Shown in pieces: positions 48,956 to 49,025 of a stretch of 49,025 nt of DNA (position 1 is the first letter of the stretch; every line of letters begins with the position of its first letter). Both the position numbers and the translations under genes were made by a program. The notes beneath the pieces are model-generated. The model was not told the origin of the DNA. It saw only the letters and a program-made list of their open reading frames with translations, and made no database searches. This DNA is from an uncultured Bacteroidales bacterium. GTDB lineage: Bacteria; Bacteroidota; Bacteroidia; Bacteroidales; FEN-979. Where the stretch lies: assembly GCA_903926565.1 (NCBI GenBank), contig CAIYJU010000048.1:1-49025 (forward strand), written 5' to 3'.

Positions 48956-49025
48956 ATGAAAAAACTTATTTGCATTTGCATGTTGATGTTTCCCATTATT
49001 GGATTTGCCCAACAGCCCTGGGATA
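48956..49025 (+). CDS. Secreted protein, 5' end only
   Basis: The ATG at 48956 opens MKKLICICMLMFPIIGFAQQ, a typical signal peptide, followed by PWD at the window edge. Only 23 codons are visible, so no function can be given. Confidence 0.6.
   Translation, partial: MKKLICICMLMFPIIGFAQQPWD

Noticed and set aside
1..49025. tRNA or rRNA genes
   Set aside because: No cloverleaf-like or rRNA sequence was seen in any gap; a covariance search would be needed to exclude very divergent RNAs.

Overview
The window looks like a chromosome segment from an environmental member of the Bacteroidota, probably Bacteroidales-like. Supporting signs are a type IX secretion (T9SS) C-terminal sorting domain, many lipoproteins and signal peptides, TAnnTTTG-type -7 promoter elements close upstream of many starts, weak or absent Shine-Dalgarno sequences, the rpmG - DUF4295 - ftsY - rimO gene order, and dispersed 'CTTTGTGTCTTTGTG'-like intergenic repeats. 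No tRNA, rRNA, CRISPR array, intact insertion sequence or phage gene was seen. No gene-free stretch exceeds 300 bases; the longest gaps are 45526-45773 and 34571-34803. Several genes can only start at TTG, GTG or another non-ATG codon.

Layout. 1-6058: a truncated GH2 beta-mannosidase-like gene, galactokinase (galK), a prolyl oligopeptidase lipoprotein and a galactose mutarotase lipoprotein. 6163-10101: a short-chain dehydrogenase, an 18-bp tandem palindrome array, a small EXPERA-type membrane protein, an M23 peptidase and a membrane-anchored metallophosphoesterase. 10177-12658: a sodium:solute symporter, a small membrane protein and the DNA repair protein Ogt. 12794-28350: a carbohydrate-active region. 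One plus-strand gene joins a glycosidase-like domain to a sulfatase-modifying-factor-type domain. It faces a long minus-strand array encoding a HAD phosphatase, a 1161-aa six-hairpin glycosidase, two paralogous GH63-like enzymes, a GH172 (DUF2961) enzyme, a CAP-SPOR protein and two small accessory proteins. There is no SusC/SusD pair, so it is not a canonical polysaccharide utilization locus.

28422-34570: a PflA-like radical SAM protein, a C1 cysteine peptidase, leucyl/phenylalanyl-tRNA-protein transferase (aat), a class III aminotransferase, a second SDR and XerD. 34768-37506: the ribosomal protein L33 / DUF4295 / FtsY / RimO block. 37532-42726: a MORN-repeat protein and a probable cobalamin-uptake locus (T9SS surface protein, BtuB-like receptor, BtuG-like beta-propeller lipoprotein). 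42756-49025: a NUDIX hydrolase, ClpS, a two-gene operon with a steroid 5-alpha-reductase-like membrane enzyme and a 3-beta-HSD-like reductase, an IPTL-CTERM surface protein, a SRPBCC-GyrI fusion, an orphan HigA-like antitoxin preceded by the remnant of its toxin, and a truncated secreted protein.

The most unusual features are: (i) three arrays of one 13-bp palindrome at an exact 18-bp period, two of them read in frame inside glycosidase genes and all in the same orientation relative to transcription; (ii) the 5-alpha-reductase/3-beta-HSD-like operon; (iii) the glycosidase-SUMF1 fusion; and (iv) a toxin reduced to its last 24 codons in front of a surviving antitoxin.
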